Assembly: GCA_963719805.1 (NCBI GenBank)
Contig: CAVRDF010000007.1
Coordinates: 1-64,000 of the forward strand
DNA: 64,000 nt
Source of the DNA: JAMXLO01 sp963719805
Lineage (GTDB): Bacteria > Pseudomonadota > Alphaproteobacteria > Acetobacterales > Acetobacteraceae
Direction of reading: 5' to 3'
In this document: one piece after another, positions 24,621 to 33,508 of the stretch
Position numbering within the stretch: the first letter of the stretch is position 1
How the letters are laid out: every line of letters begins with the position of its first letter
The notes under the pieces: generated by a model
Seen by the model: the letters and a program-made list of their open reading frames with translations, nothing else
The model's database searches: none
Told to the model about the DNA's origin: nothing
Position numbers and translations under genes: made by a program

Positions 24621-25514
24621 ATGATCGCCATGACCCTCACATCAGATAATCTCGTCGGCTATGTCAGAGCAGAGTTTGCAAAGGCCTCTCGGCTCCGCGT
24701 CTGCATGTTTTTTGTTCAACTCGCCGTAGCGGTTCCGGGTGCCGTTTCGGTTATCGTAGATAGTAGGATCGTTCTCTACGTCTTGGCGATCGTCGGCGCG
24801 GCGTTGCTTCTCAGCTGGTGGATGCTAAATGTCTGGTGTCTTTCGGCCCGGGAGGCATCTCGGGCCGCTCGGCGGGCAGCACTCCTGCTAGGCGGACTGA
24901 ATCAGCCCTTCTCCCCGAGTGAAATTCAAAGCCTCAAAGAGAAGTTCACTGTAAATGCCGTAGAGGCCCAAGCCCGTGAGACGAAGGACTACTATGCAAC
25001 CAAGCTCCAGCCTGGACAAGCTCGCCTGGGAGAAATGCTAGAGCAGTCAGCGTTCTATAGCGCAAAACTTACAACGGCTCAGCGCCACGGTTATGGCAAC
25101 TATAATCCTCCTTTTTGCCACTATATTTGCTGTCATAGCCCTTGCAGCGATCCCTTTTGTTAAGCAGGACACCACCGTAACTGGTGTGCGGGTTCTTCGT
25201 CGATTTTGGTGTTCGTGATGTCGTCGGATGTGCTGGGCGCACTACGAGCTCATAGGGCCGCGGCTGCTATGATCGAGGACGTGCGTCGTCGGCTCGTTAC
25301 TGCCGATCGGAGTGGCTACCCCCTGCCAGATGTTTTGCTTGCAATGACAGATTACACCGCGGCGGTTGAGAGCGCTCCGGAAAGCGTTCCTTTCGCTTTC
25401 AAGTTCCGACAGAAGCGTCTTAATCAGAGATGGAGCGAGTATCAGGCCGACCGTGAGGCGGTGCGGCGAGGAGAGCTCCCGCTAAAGAACGAGCAGGAGA
25501 CCATAGGTGGCTGA
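24621..25514 (+). pseudogene. S-4TM-type membrane effector, frameshifted
   Basis: The N-terminal half has two transmembrane helices (VCMFFVQLAVAVPGAVSVIV and VLYVLAIVGAALLLSWWMLN, from about 30 to 75), then SAREASRAARRAALLLGGLN and YYATKLQPGQARLGEMLEQS with AFYSAKL. After frame changes near 25090 and 25190 two more helices follow (IILLFATIFAVIALAAIPFV and the SSDVLGALRAH segment) and a C-terminal helix. Four helices with the YYATK-x-x-PG--RL-EML-ESAF-S motif fit S-4TM effectors of nucleotide-signalled conflict systems, predicted to open a membrane pore. The stop at 25512-25514 overlaps the next start. Confidence 0.55.
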
Positions 25515-25685
25515 TACGCTGTTGAGCTTGCACCTCAGCAAAGCTCTTAAGTCCAAGGCATTTGTATATCATCACTGCGCCGCGTGCTGCGAAGTTCTGG
25601 ATGGGGTGGACGGCCCCCGCTCCCGGCATCGATGTGCCACAACGTGGTCGTGTGTGAACGCTACAATGAGAGGAGCCGTCCGCCA
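25507..25685 (+). pseudogene. Truncated second gene of the S-4TM operon
   Basis: A GTG at 25507 lies inside the end of the S-4TM gene (overlap with TGA 25512-25514) and gives MADTLLSLHLSKALKSKAFV before the sequence becomes IS110-related. In known S-4TM loci the coupled partner is often a CD-NTase-type nucleotidyltransferase; the visible stretch is too short to prove that. The break is a real structural truncation rather than an indel. Confidence 0.4.
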
Positions 25686-26345
25686 TGCAGGTTACCGCCA
25701 TCGGTTTTGACCTCGCCAAGCACTGGTTCCAGGTGCACGGCGTCGATGCATCCGCAGGAAGCTGCGACGCGGCGAAGTGCTGAACTTCTTTCAATCTATC
25801 CCGCCCTGTCTAGTCGGCATCGAGGCCTGTGCGACGGCGCATTACAGGGCACGCAAGCTGATTGAGTTCGGCCACGAGGTGAAGCTGATGCCGCCGGCCT
25901 ATGTGAAGGCCTACGTCAAGCGCAACAAGAATGACCCGGCAGATGCTGAAGCGATCTGCGAGGCGGTAACACGGCTGTCGATGCCGTGCCGGTGAAGGAC
26001 GAAGACCAGCAATCAGTGCTGCTGCTGGATCGCGCCCGCAACCTGCTGGTCCGGCAACGCACCCTCTGGTCAATGCACTGCGTGCCCGCATGGCTGAGTT
26101 CGGCATTATAGCGTCGCAAGGTCTCAGGAATGTCGAGCCGTTGACGAAGATAGTTGCTCAAGAACAGGGGCAACTCCCGGATCTTGCCCGATCAATCCTG
26201 CAGCTGATCGTGGATCAGTTGCATGACACAATGGCCAGGGGTCGGGAGATCGAGCTGCGCCTGAGCGATGGCATCGCCAAAGCCAGGTTAGCAAGTCAGT
26301 GGCGACAGTTCCTGGTGTCGGCATTGCTACGAAGTGCAACCAAAG
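25685..26345 (+). mobile_element. IS110-family insertion sequence remnant (N-terminal half)
   Basis: The ATG at 25685 gives MQVTAIGFDLAKHWFQVHGV, the DEDD-type (RuvC-like) N-terminus of IS110 transposases. After a shift: FFQSIPPCLVGIEACATAHY, MPPAYVKAYVKRNKNDPADA, another shift, DRARNLLVRQR, ARMAEFGIIASQGL and LPDLARSILQLIVDQLHD, ending at VPGVGIATK. The C-terminal Transposase_20 domain with its serine is missing. At least three shifts plus truncation, so it is inactive. It cuts off the gene at 25507 and ends 40 nt before the sulfotransferase. Confidence 0.75.
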
Positions 26346-26384
26346 CTATGATGATTTCATAAGAAAAATGGGGAGAGCGGGCCG

Positions 26385-27326
26385 ATGGCGCAGGGCATCA
26401 CATGGCCGGTTAAGACGCGCGAGATCCACAACGTGGTCTTCGATTCTTCAGTCTGGAACGACTTCAAGTTCCGTGCTGATGACATTGTCATAGCGACGTG
26501 GGCCAAATCCGGGACGACCTGGACGCAACAGATTATCGCCCAACTGCTGTTCGCCGGCGAGGAAGGCCTTCCTGTCGCTGATATGTCGCCCTGGCTCGAC
26601 CTTCGCGTGCCGCCTAAGGAGGAAAAGTTACCGGCGATCGAGACGCAAACCCATCGGCGTTTCATCAAGACGCATCTGCCTGTTGACGCGTTGGTCTATT
26701 CCCCGGAAGCGAAATACATCTTCGTAGGGCGCGACGGACGCGATGTCGCTTGGAGCTTCTATAACCACTGGGAGAAAGCCAACGCGACCTTTTATGACGC
26801 ATTGAACAATACCCCCGGACTGGTCGGGCTTCCCATCGGTAAGCCTTCTGCAACGGCCCATCAGTATTTCGTCGAAGAGTGGCTGGACGACATTCAGCGT
26901 GATGACTCGTTGAGCATCGGCCAGGTGATGACGTCGTTCTGGCATACCACGAAATCATGGTGGGACATCCGAGAGTTGCCCAATCTCCTCTTCCTGCACT
27001 ACGCGAACCTGAAGGCAGACTTGCCGGGTAGTATTCGGCAAATCGCATCGTTCCTCGACATTCCCATCGAGGAAGATCGCTGGCAGGCGATCCTGGACCA
27101 TTGTAGCTTCGCATATATGAAGGCGAACGCCACCGACAGCGTGCCGCTTGGCGGAGCCTTCTGGGATGGTGGGGCTCAGACCTTCATACACCAAGGTGTC
27201 AACGGGCGTTGGCGCGACAGGCTGTCCGATGCAGAGTCACTGCGATACGAGCAGATCGCTGAGCGTGAGCTCGGTAAGGAATGTGCCTACTGGCTTAAGA
27301 CTGGCCGGTATCTTGCCGAAGCATGA
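26385..27326 (+). CDS. Cytosolic-type sulfotransferase
   Basis: 313 residues, intact. PAPS-binding 5' loop WAKSGTTWTQQI at 39-50, catalytic His97 in KTHLP, 3'-phosphate site VGRDGRDVAWSFYNH at 114-128, and a late F-x-x-x-G-x-N-G-R-W that stands for the family's G-x-x-G-D-W. It moves sulfate from PAPS to an alcohol or amine of a small molecule; the substrate cannot be told. The ATG at 26385 follows GGAGAGCGGGCCG. It lies between two broken genes, so it may be cargo of the mobile region. Confidence 0.9.
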   Translation: MAQGITWPVKTREIHNVVFDSSVWNDFKFRADDIVIATWAKSGTTWTQQIIAQLLFAGEEGLPVADMSPWLDLRVPPKEEKLPAIETQTHRRFIKTHLPVDALVYSPEAKYIFVGRDGRDVAWSFYNHWEKANATFYDALNNTPGLVGLPIGKPSATAHQYFVEEWLDDIQRDDSLSIGQVMTSFWHTTKSWWDIRELPNLLFLHYANLKADLPGSIRQIASFLDIPIEEDRWQAILDHCSFAYMKANATDSVPLGGAFWDGGAQTFIHQGVNGRWRDRLSDAESLRYEQIAERELGKECAYWLKTGRYLAEA

Positions 27327-27357
27327 CCCTCCAAAGGAAGCTAGGGAGAAGGGTTTT

Positions 27358-27702
27358 CTAATCGATTGCCGCGACGGCGTTGATCTCGACCAGGCAACGT
27401 GGATCGGTGGCGAGCTGCACCACTTGCACCGTCGTCGTTGCCGGCCTGGTGCAGCCGAAGAGCTCGGCCCAAACGTGGTTGAGGGCATCCTGATCTCATA
27501 GATCGGTGACGAAGCGGTCGAAGGTCACCACCTCAGCGAAGCTCGCCCCGAGCGCCTTCAGTCCGCGCTGTAGGTTGGTGAGCGCATCACGCGACTGGTC
27601 CTCCATGTCGTTCGACATAGAGGCGATAGACGGCGCCGCAGTGCTGCCGGCGATTTAGACCGCTGTGCCGCCGCGCGCGTTGATTGCCGGCGCAAAGGGC
27701 AT
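27358..27702 (-). pseudogene. RidA/YjgF-family pseudogene
   Basis: From ATG 27702: MPFAPAINARGGTAV, a stop, then MEDQSRDALTNLQRGLKALG and ASFAEVVTFDRFVTDL, another stop, then LNHVWAELFG and VQVVQLATDPRCLVEINAVA and TAG at 27358. The helix-strand order is that of RidA imine deaminases. The terminal region has R-C-L-V-E-I-N-A-V-A where the family has 'xxL-x-E-I-x-A-I-A'. Two separate stop codons suggest true decay. It is convergent with the sulfotransferase. Confidence 0.6.
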
Positions 27703-27831
27703 TCACATGTCTGGCGCATCCGGCCAGTGGCAGTGCCCCTGGGACCTCGGCACGACAGCTACCTGGTCCTAGAAGAACGAGGGAGAAGTCTACGCTATTA
27801 TCGTAGATCGTAAAAGGCGCCGGCTTCGGCC

Positions 27832-27936
27832 TTGTGGGTGGTTGATATCATCGTCGGTATAGTGGGCGGCTTGATCGGTGGATTTCTTGCCGGAGCGCTT
27901 GGGTTCTCTACCGGCGACAGCCCTGCGCATCATTAA
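27832..27936 (+). pseudogene. GlsB/YeaQ-like membrane protein remnant
   Basis: The frame reads VVDIIVGIVGGLIGGFLAGA then LGFSTGDSPAHH and TAA. The 'VDIIVGIIGA-IGGFL' block is the C-terminal part of the small Gly-rich transglycosylase-associated (GlsB/YeaQ/YmgE) membrane proteins, which are stress-induced. The N-terminal helix is missing or in another frame (GAGFGLV just upstream), so it is probably broken. Confidence 0.5.
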
Positions 27937-28449
27937 ACGAGCAAAGTCTTGGTTTCGACATTCACTTCACATGCCTGGTATTGAGATTACCCCCGAGTTC
28001 CAGCTGAGGCAAAGACCCAATGCGCCGTGCTGTTCGGCGATCGGTTCGCGTGATATCTGAGGATTCCGATGGTCTCCCCGCCCACCGTTGCCTGCCAATT
28101 AGCCGATCTTCGAATCGCGGGGCGCTCCAGCGTCACCGTGCTGGCATGGCGGAGCTTCGCAATCCCAATGGAGTCGTTCTGCGATCGGGGCGAACATGAA
28201 AGCGTGCCGACCAAACGCACCAATCCCGATTGCACATCGTCAACGCTCATCTGACAAAGTGCCTAATCATGCTGATCGGACTTCAATTTGACCGGAGGCG
28301 AGAAAGCTCAAGATTGCTACCACGACTACGATCACGCCGATCAGCCAGGAGAACTCATTGTCTCGCGCTCTGCCTGTCGATCTTCAGAAAGTCTGAATTC
28401 GGTCCCGCAGCCTCGGCAGAAGGGCCCCGATGCTGCGGCGAAAGTCGTG
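27937..28449. other. Gap with no convincing gene
   Basis: The longest open frame is on the minus strand (27987-28250), without recognisable motifs. A minus-strand segment near 28265-28345 reads FSWLIGVIVVVVAILSFLAS, a plausible membrane helix without a start codon and so probably the end of a lost small membrane protein. Confidence 0.4.
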
Positions 28450-29064
28450 TCAGACACCGCCGGTGCCGGTCCGATCGCGCTCGGTGTCAGAGCTATCCGG
28501 AACGTATGGGGGCGCATCCGAATTGAAGCCCTTCCACCCTTCATCGCGATAAACGCGTTCCCGCTCCGTCCAATCCGTCGGTCTGCTCGAATTCATGATC
28601 GTATCAACTTCAGCCACCCGCGAGTTATCCGTGCGGACGGTGACCAGGGCGCCCCCGCGACGCACACCCTCGGCATAGACGTGTGCCTCCCGCTCGGGAA
28701 CACCTGCGTTGGTGAGTGACCCGATGAGGCCCCCCGCGGCGGCGCCGGCAGCCGCACCAGTGGCTGCACCGACGAGTGTCGCAACAAGCCACCCGGCAGC
28801 GACGACGGGACCAACGCCCGGTATTGCAAGCGCACCGATGCCTGCCAGTAACCCCGCCCCACCGCCCACAACCGCGCCCACGCCGGCGCCCTTACCAGCA
28901 TCATCGGCCGCATTTGTGCGGTGCCGGGTAACATTTCGATCATCTGGATCCCTGGAGACGATGCTGATGTCACCATGGGGCACGCCGGCGGCCTCAAGGT
29001 TGTCCACGACCTTCACGGCGGTTGCATAGCTGTCATAAAGCCGCGCGATTGTTCGTTGCGCCAT
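28450..29064 (-). CDS. General stress protein 17M-like (YflT domain) with glycine-zipper core
   Basis: 204 residues. The N-terminus (IARLYDSYATAVKVVDNLEA, GVPHGDISIVSRDP) is a YflT-like ferredoxin-fold domain (about 5-45). The centre is an Ala/Gly-rich hydrophobic hairpin (GAVVGGGAGLLAGIGALAIP, VATLVGAATGAAAGAAAGGL, about 60-120) able to enter membranes. The end repeats the fold (REAHVYAEGVRRGGALVTVR), followed by a charged tail. Such proteins are widespread in alphaproteobacteria as stress proteins. Intact. Confidence 0.8.
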   Translation of the reverse strand: MAQRTIARLYDSYATAVKVVDNLEAAGVPHGDISIVSRDPDDRNVTRHRTNAADDAGKGAGVGAVVGGGAGLLAGIGALAIPGVGPVVAAGWLVATLVGAATGAAAGAAAGGLIGSLTNAGVPEREAHVYAEGVRRGGALVTVRTDNSRVAEVDTIMNSSRPTDWTERERVYRDEGWKGFNSDAPPYVPDSSDTERDRTGTGGV

Positions 29065-29183
29065 TGTCGATCTCCTTCTGCTTAGTCGCTGGGCTCACTG
29101 CTGACCCAGGTTGCCTTTGTAGTCGAGCCACACCTGGGCTTGCTGGCTGCCCTTCTGTGCGGATGACGGCCCGCTGACCGCGG

Positions 29184-29272
29184 GGCCGCGACTTCAGGCG
29201 TGAGCGGTTTGGCGATGAAGGCTACGCCACGGAGGAGTTCGTCGCCGACCTGAACGCCGCCTGCTATGATCA
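29184..29272 (+). pseudogene. ArdC-like antirestriction protein remnant
   Basis: One frame gives GRDFRRERFGDEGYATEEFV then ADLNAAC. This matches the zinc-metalloprotease end of ArdC/DUF1738 proteins ('RFGD--YA-EELVAELGAAF'). The catalytic HExxH would lie upstream and is not found. A fossil from a conjugative element. Confidence 0.4.
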
Positions 29273-29310
29273 AGGTGGTCCGATAGATCGAACAGCCCGG
29301 CGAGCGGAAG

Positions 29311-30363
29311 ATGGTCAAATATCCCAAATATACGACGACCGTGATCGGCGCCTACAGCGTTCCCGACTGGTACGAAGCGCTCGATCGGCTTGTCGCGGTC
29401 GGCCAGTTGTCGATGGGCGCCATGGCCGATGCCCAGTATCGCGCGGGCGAGGCCGCGATTCACGACCAGGAGCTGGCCGGGATAGACGTCATCACCGGCG
29501 GTGAAATGCACCGCCGCACGCACAACAGGCACTCTCCCCCGAACGCGATGCTGAACTACTTCTGGCAGAAGATCCCGGCCTTTCAGGGCGGCACGCGGCC
29601 CAAACCGATCACGCCGCATGATCCGGACGTGTTCCATCCTGCCGCGACCTGCCGGGACCGCATCACCGAGACTCTTGACCTTGGTCTTGTCGAGGAGTTC
29701 AGGATGGTCTCGGCGCTATCCAGCAGGCCGGTCAAGATCACCATGACCGGACCCCATATGCTCGCCAAGGTGGCTTTCGACGAGCATTATAACGACCTGC
29801 CGCGCATGATGGCGGACATTGGCAAACTCCTGCGATACAATTTCAGGCTCCTTGCCGCAGCCGGATGCCAGAACATCCAGATCGACGAGCCGCTATTTAC
29901 CATGTCGGATGAACACGAGGTCGATGCCGCGGTCGACGCCGTCAATCTCGCGATCCAGGGATTGTCGCCCGACATCCACATCTCGATGCATATCTGCCAG
30001 GGCAACTATGCCGTCGGCAAAGAGTATGACGCCCAGATTGGACACCGCTATTTCGACACCGGGCGCTACAAGGCTGACAAGATCTGCAAGATCGCCTGCT
30101 CATCCTATCTGATCGAATACGATATGGCCCATCATTACGAGGGCCTGCTGGGAAACCGGCAACTGGGTGTCGGCGCTGTCGATGTCCAGGACCCGAGGGT
30201 CGAAACCGGTGAGCAGGTGGCCGACCGCATCCGGGCCTGCGCCTGGTTAACGCCTGAGCAAACGATCGTTACCTGTTCCTGCGGCTTCAACCATCTCCCG
30301 CGGAAGACGGCGATGGGCAAGTTGCATGCCCTCACCGAGGCCAAGCGGATCCTTGGCGGCTGA
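29311..30363 (+). CDS. MetE C-terminal-like zinc methyltransferase
   Basis: 350 residues, a single TIM-barrel like the C-terminal half of cobalamin-independent methionine synthase. The zinc ligands can be placed: His227 and Cys229 (MHICQGN), Glu269 (IEYD) and Cys324 (CSCGFNHL); IDEP at 191-194 is the family's substrate motif. The N-terminal half of MetE is lacking, so it may act on a small methyl donor or thiol other than folate-homocysteine, as do other short members (for instance epoxyalkane:CoM transferase relatives). Its stop overlaps the start of the hybrid kinase (TGATG), so they are co-translated. Confidence 0.8.
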   Translation: MVKYPKYTTTVIGAYSVPDWYEALDRLVAVGQLSMGAMADAQYRAGEAAIHDQELAGIDVITGGEMHRRTHNRHSPPNAMLNYFWQKIPAFQGGTRPKPITPHDPDVFHPAATCRDRITETLDLGLVEEFRMVSALSSRPVKITMTGPHMLAKVAFDEHYNDLPRMMADIGKLLRYNFRLLAAAGCQNIQIDEPLFTMSDEHEVDAAVDAVNLAIQGLSPDIHISMHICQGNYAVGKEYDAQIGHRYFDTGRYKADKICKIACSSYLIEYDMAHHYEGLLGNRQLGVGAVDVQDPRVETGEQVADRIRACAWLTPEQTIVTCSCGFNHLPRKTAMGKLHALTEAKRILGG

Positions 30364-32108
30364 TGGCGGACTGGCGGTCCATCATGCACGGTGAGCCGGC
30401 AAAAAGGGCTGTCGGAGACGACGATACGTCAGGGTCGAACGGGGATGAAACCGCGGCGCGGGAAAGCGCGGAACTCCTTGCGCTGGCGCAGGAGGCTGGC
30501 GGCTTCGGTATCTTTGAGTGGCATGTGCAGAGCGGCTCCGTTGTCCTGTCGCCAAAGCTGCGGTCGCTCTATGGCGCACCTGATTTCGATGGCCGTTATG
30601 AGACGTGGCTGGGATATGTGTTCCGCGAGGACGTGCTGCGGGTGAAGCACGAAACCGAAGAGGCCTTTGCGGCACAGGCGAAGGAGCTCCGACAAGAGTT
30701 CCGCATTGTCCGGAGGGACGACGGGATGATGCGGTGGATTGAGCGGCGCAGCGTTCTTTTCTACGACAACCAGGGGCGGGCTGAACGTCTGATCGGCATC
30801 AGCGTCGACGCGACCGAGCGCAAGCGTGCGATCCTGCAGCTGCGGACATTCGCCGACACTTTGGAGGAGAGCGTAAGAGCCCGCACGCGGGAACTCGAAG
30901 CGGAGAACGAAGCGCGCCGCAAGGTCGAAGAATCACTGCGCCACGCCCAGAAGATGGAGGCTGTCGGACAACTCACGGGCGGGGTGGCCCATGATTTCAA
31001 CAACCTTCTGACCATCGTCCTGGGCGGACTGCAAATGATCGAGCGGCATACCGCAGGCCTGGGAGAGTCACTGGCGATTCGCAAGATCATTCGCGCCCGC
31101 GAGATGGCGATGAAAGGCGTCGAGCGCGCCGCGCTGCTGACCCAGCGGCTACTGGCGTTTTCGCGCCAACAGCCGCTTTCGCCGCAGCCGGTGGACGCCA
31201 ACAGGCTGCTCTCAGGGATTTCCGACCTGCTGCAGCGGACGATTGGCGAAGCGACGTCATTGGAGAGCGTTATGGCCGCCGGCCTGTGGGCCTCCCATGC
31301 CGACCCGAACCAGCTCGAAAACGCACTGCTGAACCTGGCGATCAACGCCCGCGACGCGATGCCAGATGGCGGCAAGCTGACCATTGAGACCCAGAATTGT
31401 TATCTCGACGAAGCCTATGTCGAGGCGCTGCCCGAGCCGGTCAGGCCCGGTCAATACGTAATGATCGCCGTAGCCGATACTGGGCATGGGATGGACGCGG
31501 CGACGATCAACCGCGCGTTCGAGCCATTTTTCACGACGAAGGATGTGGGAAAAGGGACAGGGCTCGGCCTCAGCCAGGTCTACGGCTTCGTGCGACAGTC
31601 ATCGGGCCATGTCCGTATCTACAGCGAGCCCGGGCAGGGCACCACCGTCAAGGTTTACCTGCCCCGATATTTCGGGAGCGACAAGACCTGGACTTCAAAA
31701 CAAAGGCGCGTAACCCCGCGCGCCATCGGCACGGAGCGCATCCTTGTCGTTGAAGACGACGACACATTGCGGAGCTATACGGGGGAACTCCTTACCGAGC
31801 TGGGATATCAAGTGCTGCAAGCAGCCAGTGGCCCGGACGCGTTGCAGTTGCTAGACGCTGGCGAAGAGGTCGACCTGCTCTTCACCGACATTGTGATGCC
31901 GGGCGGAATGAATGGCCGCCAACTTGCGGACGAGGCGCGCCAGCGTAGCCCGAATCTGAAGGTCCTCTATACGACCGGGTATACCCGTAATGCCATCGTT
32001 CATCACGGACAGCTCGACCCCGGTGTCCAAATGATCGGGAAACCCTTTTCCATGGACGCACTGTCGGCAAAGATTCGTGACGTCCTGGATGACGATCGGA
32101 ATGCTTAA
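30363..32108 (+). CDS. PAS hybrid sensor histidine kinase
   Basis: 581 residues: a PAS_3-type domain (about 35-155, ending SVDATERKR), coiled coil (160-195), H-box with His210 (QLTGGVAHDFNNLLT), HATPase (NLAINARDAMPDG, DTGHGMD, TGLGLSQVYG), and a C-terminal receiver (RILVVEDDD; LLFTDIVMPG; MIGKPF). No transmembrane segment. A second in-frame ATG is at 30384. HDFNNLL kinases usually signal through their own receiver to a separate one-domain receiver; those at 12246 and 19612 are candidates. The MetE-like gene directly upstream suggests the sensed signal concerns its substrate. Confidence 0.92.
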   Translation: MADWRSIMHGEPAKRAVGDDDTSGSNGDETAARESAELLALAQEAGGFGIFEWHVQSGSVVLSPKLRSLYGAPDFDGRYETWLGYVFREDVLRVKHETEEAFAAQAKELRQEFRIVRRDDGMMRWIERRSVLFYDNQGRAERLIGISVDATERKRAILQLRTFADTLEESVRARTRELEAENEARRKVEESLRHAQKMEAVGQLTGGVAHDFNNLLTIVLGGLQMIERHTAGLGESLAIRKIIRAREMAMKGVERAALLTQRLLAFSRQQPLSPQPVDANRLLSGISDLLQRTIGEATSLESVMAAGLWASHADPNQLENALLNLAINARDAMPDGGKLTIETQNCYLDEAYVEALPEPVRPGQYVMIAVADTGHGMDAATINRAFEPFFTTKDVGKGTGLGLSQVYGFVRQSSGHVRIYSEPGQGTTVKVYLPRYFGSDKTWTSKQRRVTPRAIGTERILVVEDDDTLRSYTGELLTELGYQVLQAASGPDALQLLDAGEEVDLLFTDIVMPGGMNGRQLADEARQRSPNLKVLYTTGYTRNAIVHHGQLDPGVQMIGKPFSMDALSAKIRDVLDDDRNA

Positions 32109-32350
32109 TGCTGCCGGCGGCCAAGGCCATCGGTAGCGCGCGATAACATAACTGACGAGCAGGGCGAACGAAGGCGTACCGTCTGCGGCCCACAAATGGC
32201 AGCCACTCCTATTCGGTCACTGGAAAAACAAAAGGAAAGTGGCTGGTATCCCAGCAGGAAGTCGCCATGTAGAATGCTCCCAATCCTGTCGTTCGATCCG
32301 ATCCAGCTTCTCCAGAGGAACCGGCGGGCATTATTTGGAAGGATTTAATC

Positions 32351-32806
32351 ATGACGGAGCGGTTGGTTGATGTATCTACAAGCAACGAGACTGTCCTACA
32401 TACATTTCCGATTTCTCTTCAAGACCTGGGCGTTCCGCCGACAGATGCTGATTATAAATCGAAGGCATTGAGGGCTGCCGGCCATGCTCAACTGGTGCCG
32501 GATGAGGAACTTAAGGGTCTGACTACCAAAATGCACGTGGACCGGAGTGGCCCGCTTGAACCTTATGGGGACGACCGGGATGTCCTGTCGCAGACAAGGC
32601 GAGGGTTGGATCAGGTGGTTCGAGAACGTGCCTACTTGCTTTGGCAGCTAAACGGTTGTCCGGATGGGCTCGCCGAGGAATTCTGGCACCGTGCGCATGA
32701 GGATCACCTTCGCGAGCGGGCCTACGTTCTTTGGCAACAAGAGGGCTGCCCCGTAGGTCGAGCCGATGAATACTGGCATCGAACCCAGGAATTCGAGTCG
32801 CACTGA
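32351..32806 (+). CDS. Protein with two DUF2934 repeats
   Basis: 151 residues. The first 80 residues are not recognised. Residues 88-115 (VRERAYLLWQLNGCPDGLAE, EFWHRA) and 120-147 (LRERAYVLWQQEGCPVGRAD, EYWHRT) are two DUF2934 units, normally found once in small proteins of rhizobia and acetobacteria of unknown function. ATG 32351 is preceded by GGAAGGATTTAATC. Intact, with an unusual tandem layout. Confidence 0.75.
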   Translation: MTERLVDVSTSNETVLHTFPISLQDLGVPPTDADYKSKALRAAGHAQLVPDEELKGLTTKMHVDRSGPLEPYGDDRDVLSQTRRGLDQVVRERAYLLWQLNGCPDGLAEEFWHRAHEDHLRERAYVLWQQEGCPVGRADEYWHRTQEFESH

Positions 32807-33067
32807 CGCGACGCAGCCGGCAGGCTCTCTGCTGTGGACGGGCCTTCGCACAGGCCCTCGGCGACGCCACTAGCGAAGGGAACGGCCGCGCCCCTATTCG
32901 TCGTGCGGGTTCTCTGACGAGCCGTGCCGATCTGGGACTAGCGCCGGCCGCCCAGCGAACTGAAGCGACCAGGTGACGAATCAAACTCAACCAGCGGATC
33001 CGGCCCCCCGCGCGGCCTGGGCTGCGGCATGTCTTCGACGCGAAGACTGCTGAAGAGTCCCTGATAA
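32807..33067. other. Gap, no gene seen
   Basis: 261 nt of GC-rich sequence between the DUF2934 gene and the Nramp remnant. Nothing with a recognisable motif; the longest frames are shadows. It could be the unrecognised degraded 5' part of the Nramp remnant. Confidence 0.35.
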
Positions 33068-33508
33068 GCCTGTCCATCATCGTCAGCGCTGCAGCGACCT
33101 TGAACGCAACGGCATCACCGACATCCAGACCTCCGCGCAGGCCGCTGAGGCGCTGCGGCCGATCGCGGGGGTGTTCACCTACGCCCTGTTCGCCGCCGGC
33201 ATCATCGGCATCGGCCTGCTTGCGATCCCAGTGCTTGCCGGCTCTGGTGCCTACGCGCTCGGCGAGGAGCTCGGCTGGACCACCGGCCTCGATCCGCAAG
33301 CCGCTCGACGCTAAGGCGTTCTACGTCACGATGGCGTTGTCTACCCTGATCGGTGTCTTCATCAATTTCGTCGGCCTCGAGCCGATCAAGGCGCTGTTCC
33401 GGTCGGCGGTGATCAACGGCGTGGTGGGGTGCCGCTGATGGTGATTATCATGCTCATGGCGATGCGCCGCGATGTGATGCGTCGCTTCGTGCTGCCGCGG
33501 ACGCCCTT
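33068..33508 (+). pseudogene. Second Nramp-type gene, C-terminal remnant
   Basis: The frames give LSIIVSAAATLNA, then AAEALRPIAGVFTYALFAAG, IIGIGLLAIPVLAGSGAYAL, and after a shift AKAFYVTMALSTLIGVFINF, LFRSAVINGVVG and, shifted again, MVIIMLMAMRRDVMRRF. Each has a close counterpart in the intact gene 14712-16034 (GIVGTGLMAVPVLAGSAAYA...). The N-terminal two-thirds are lost, and an IS110 remnant begins at the 3' end. A real remnant rather than an indel problem. Confidence 0.7.
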
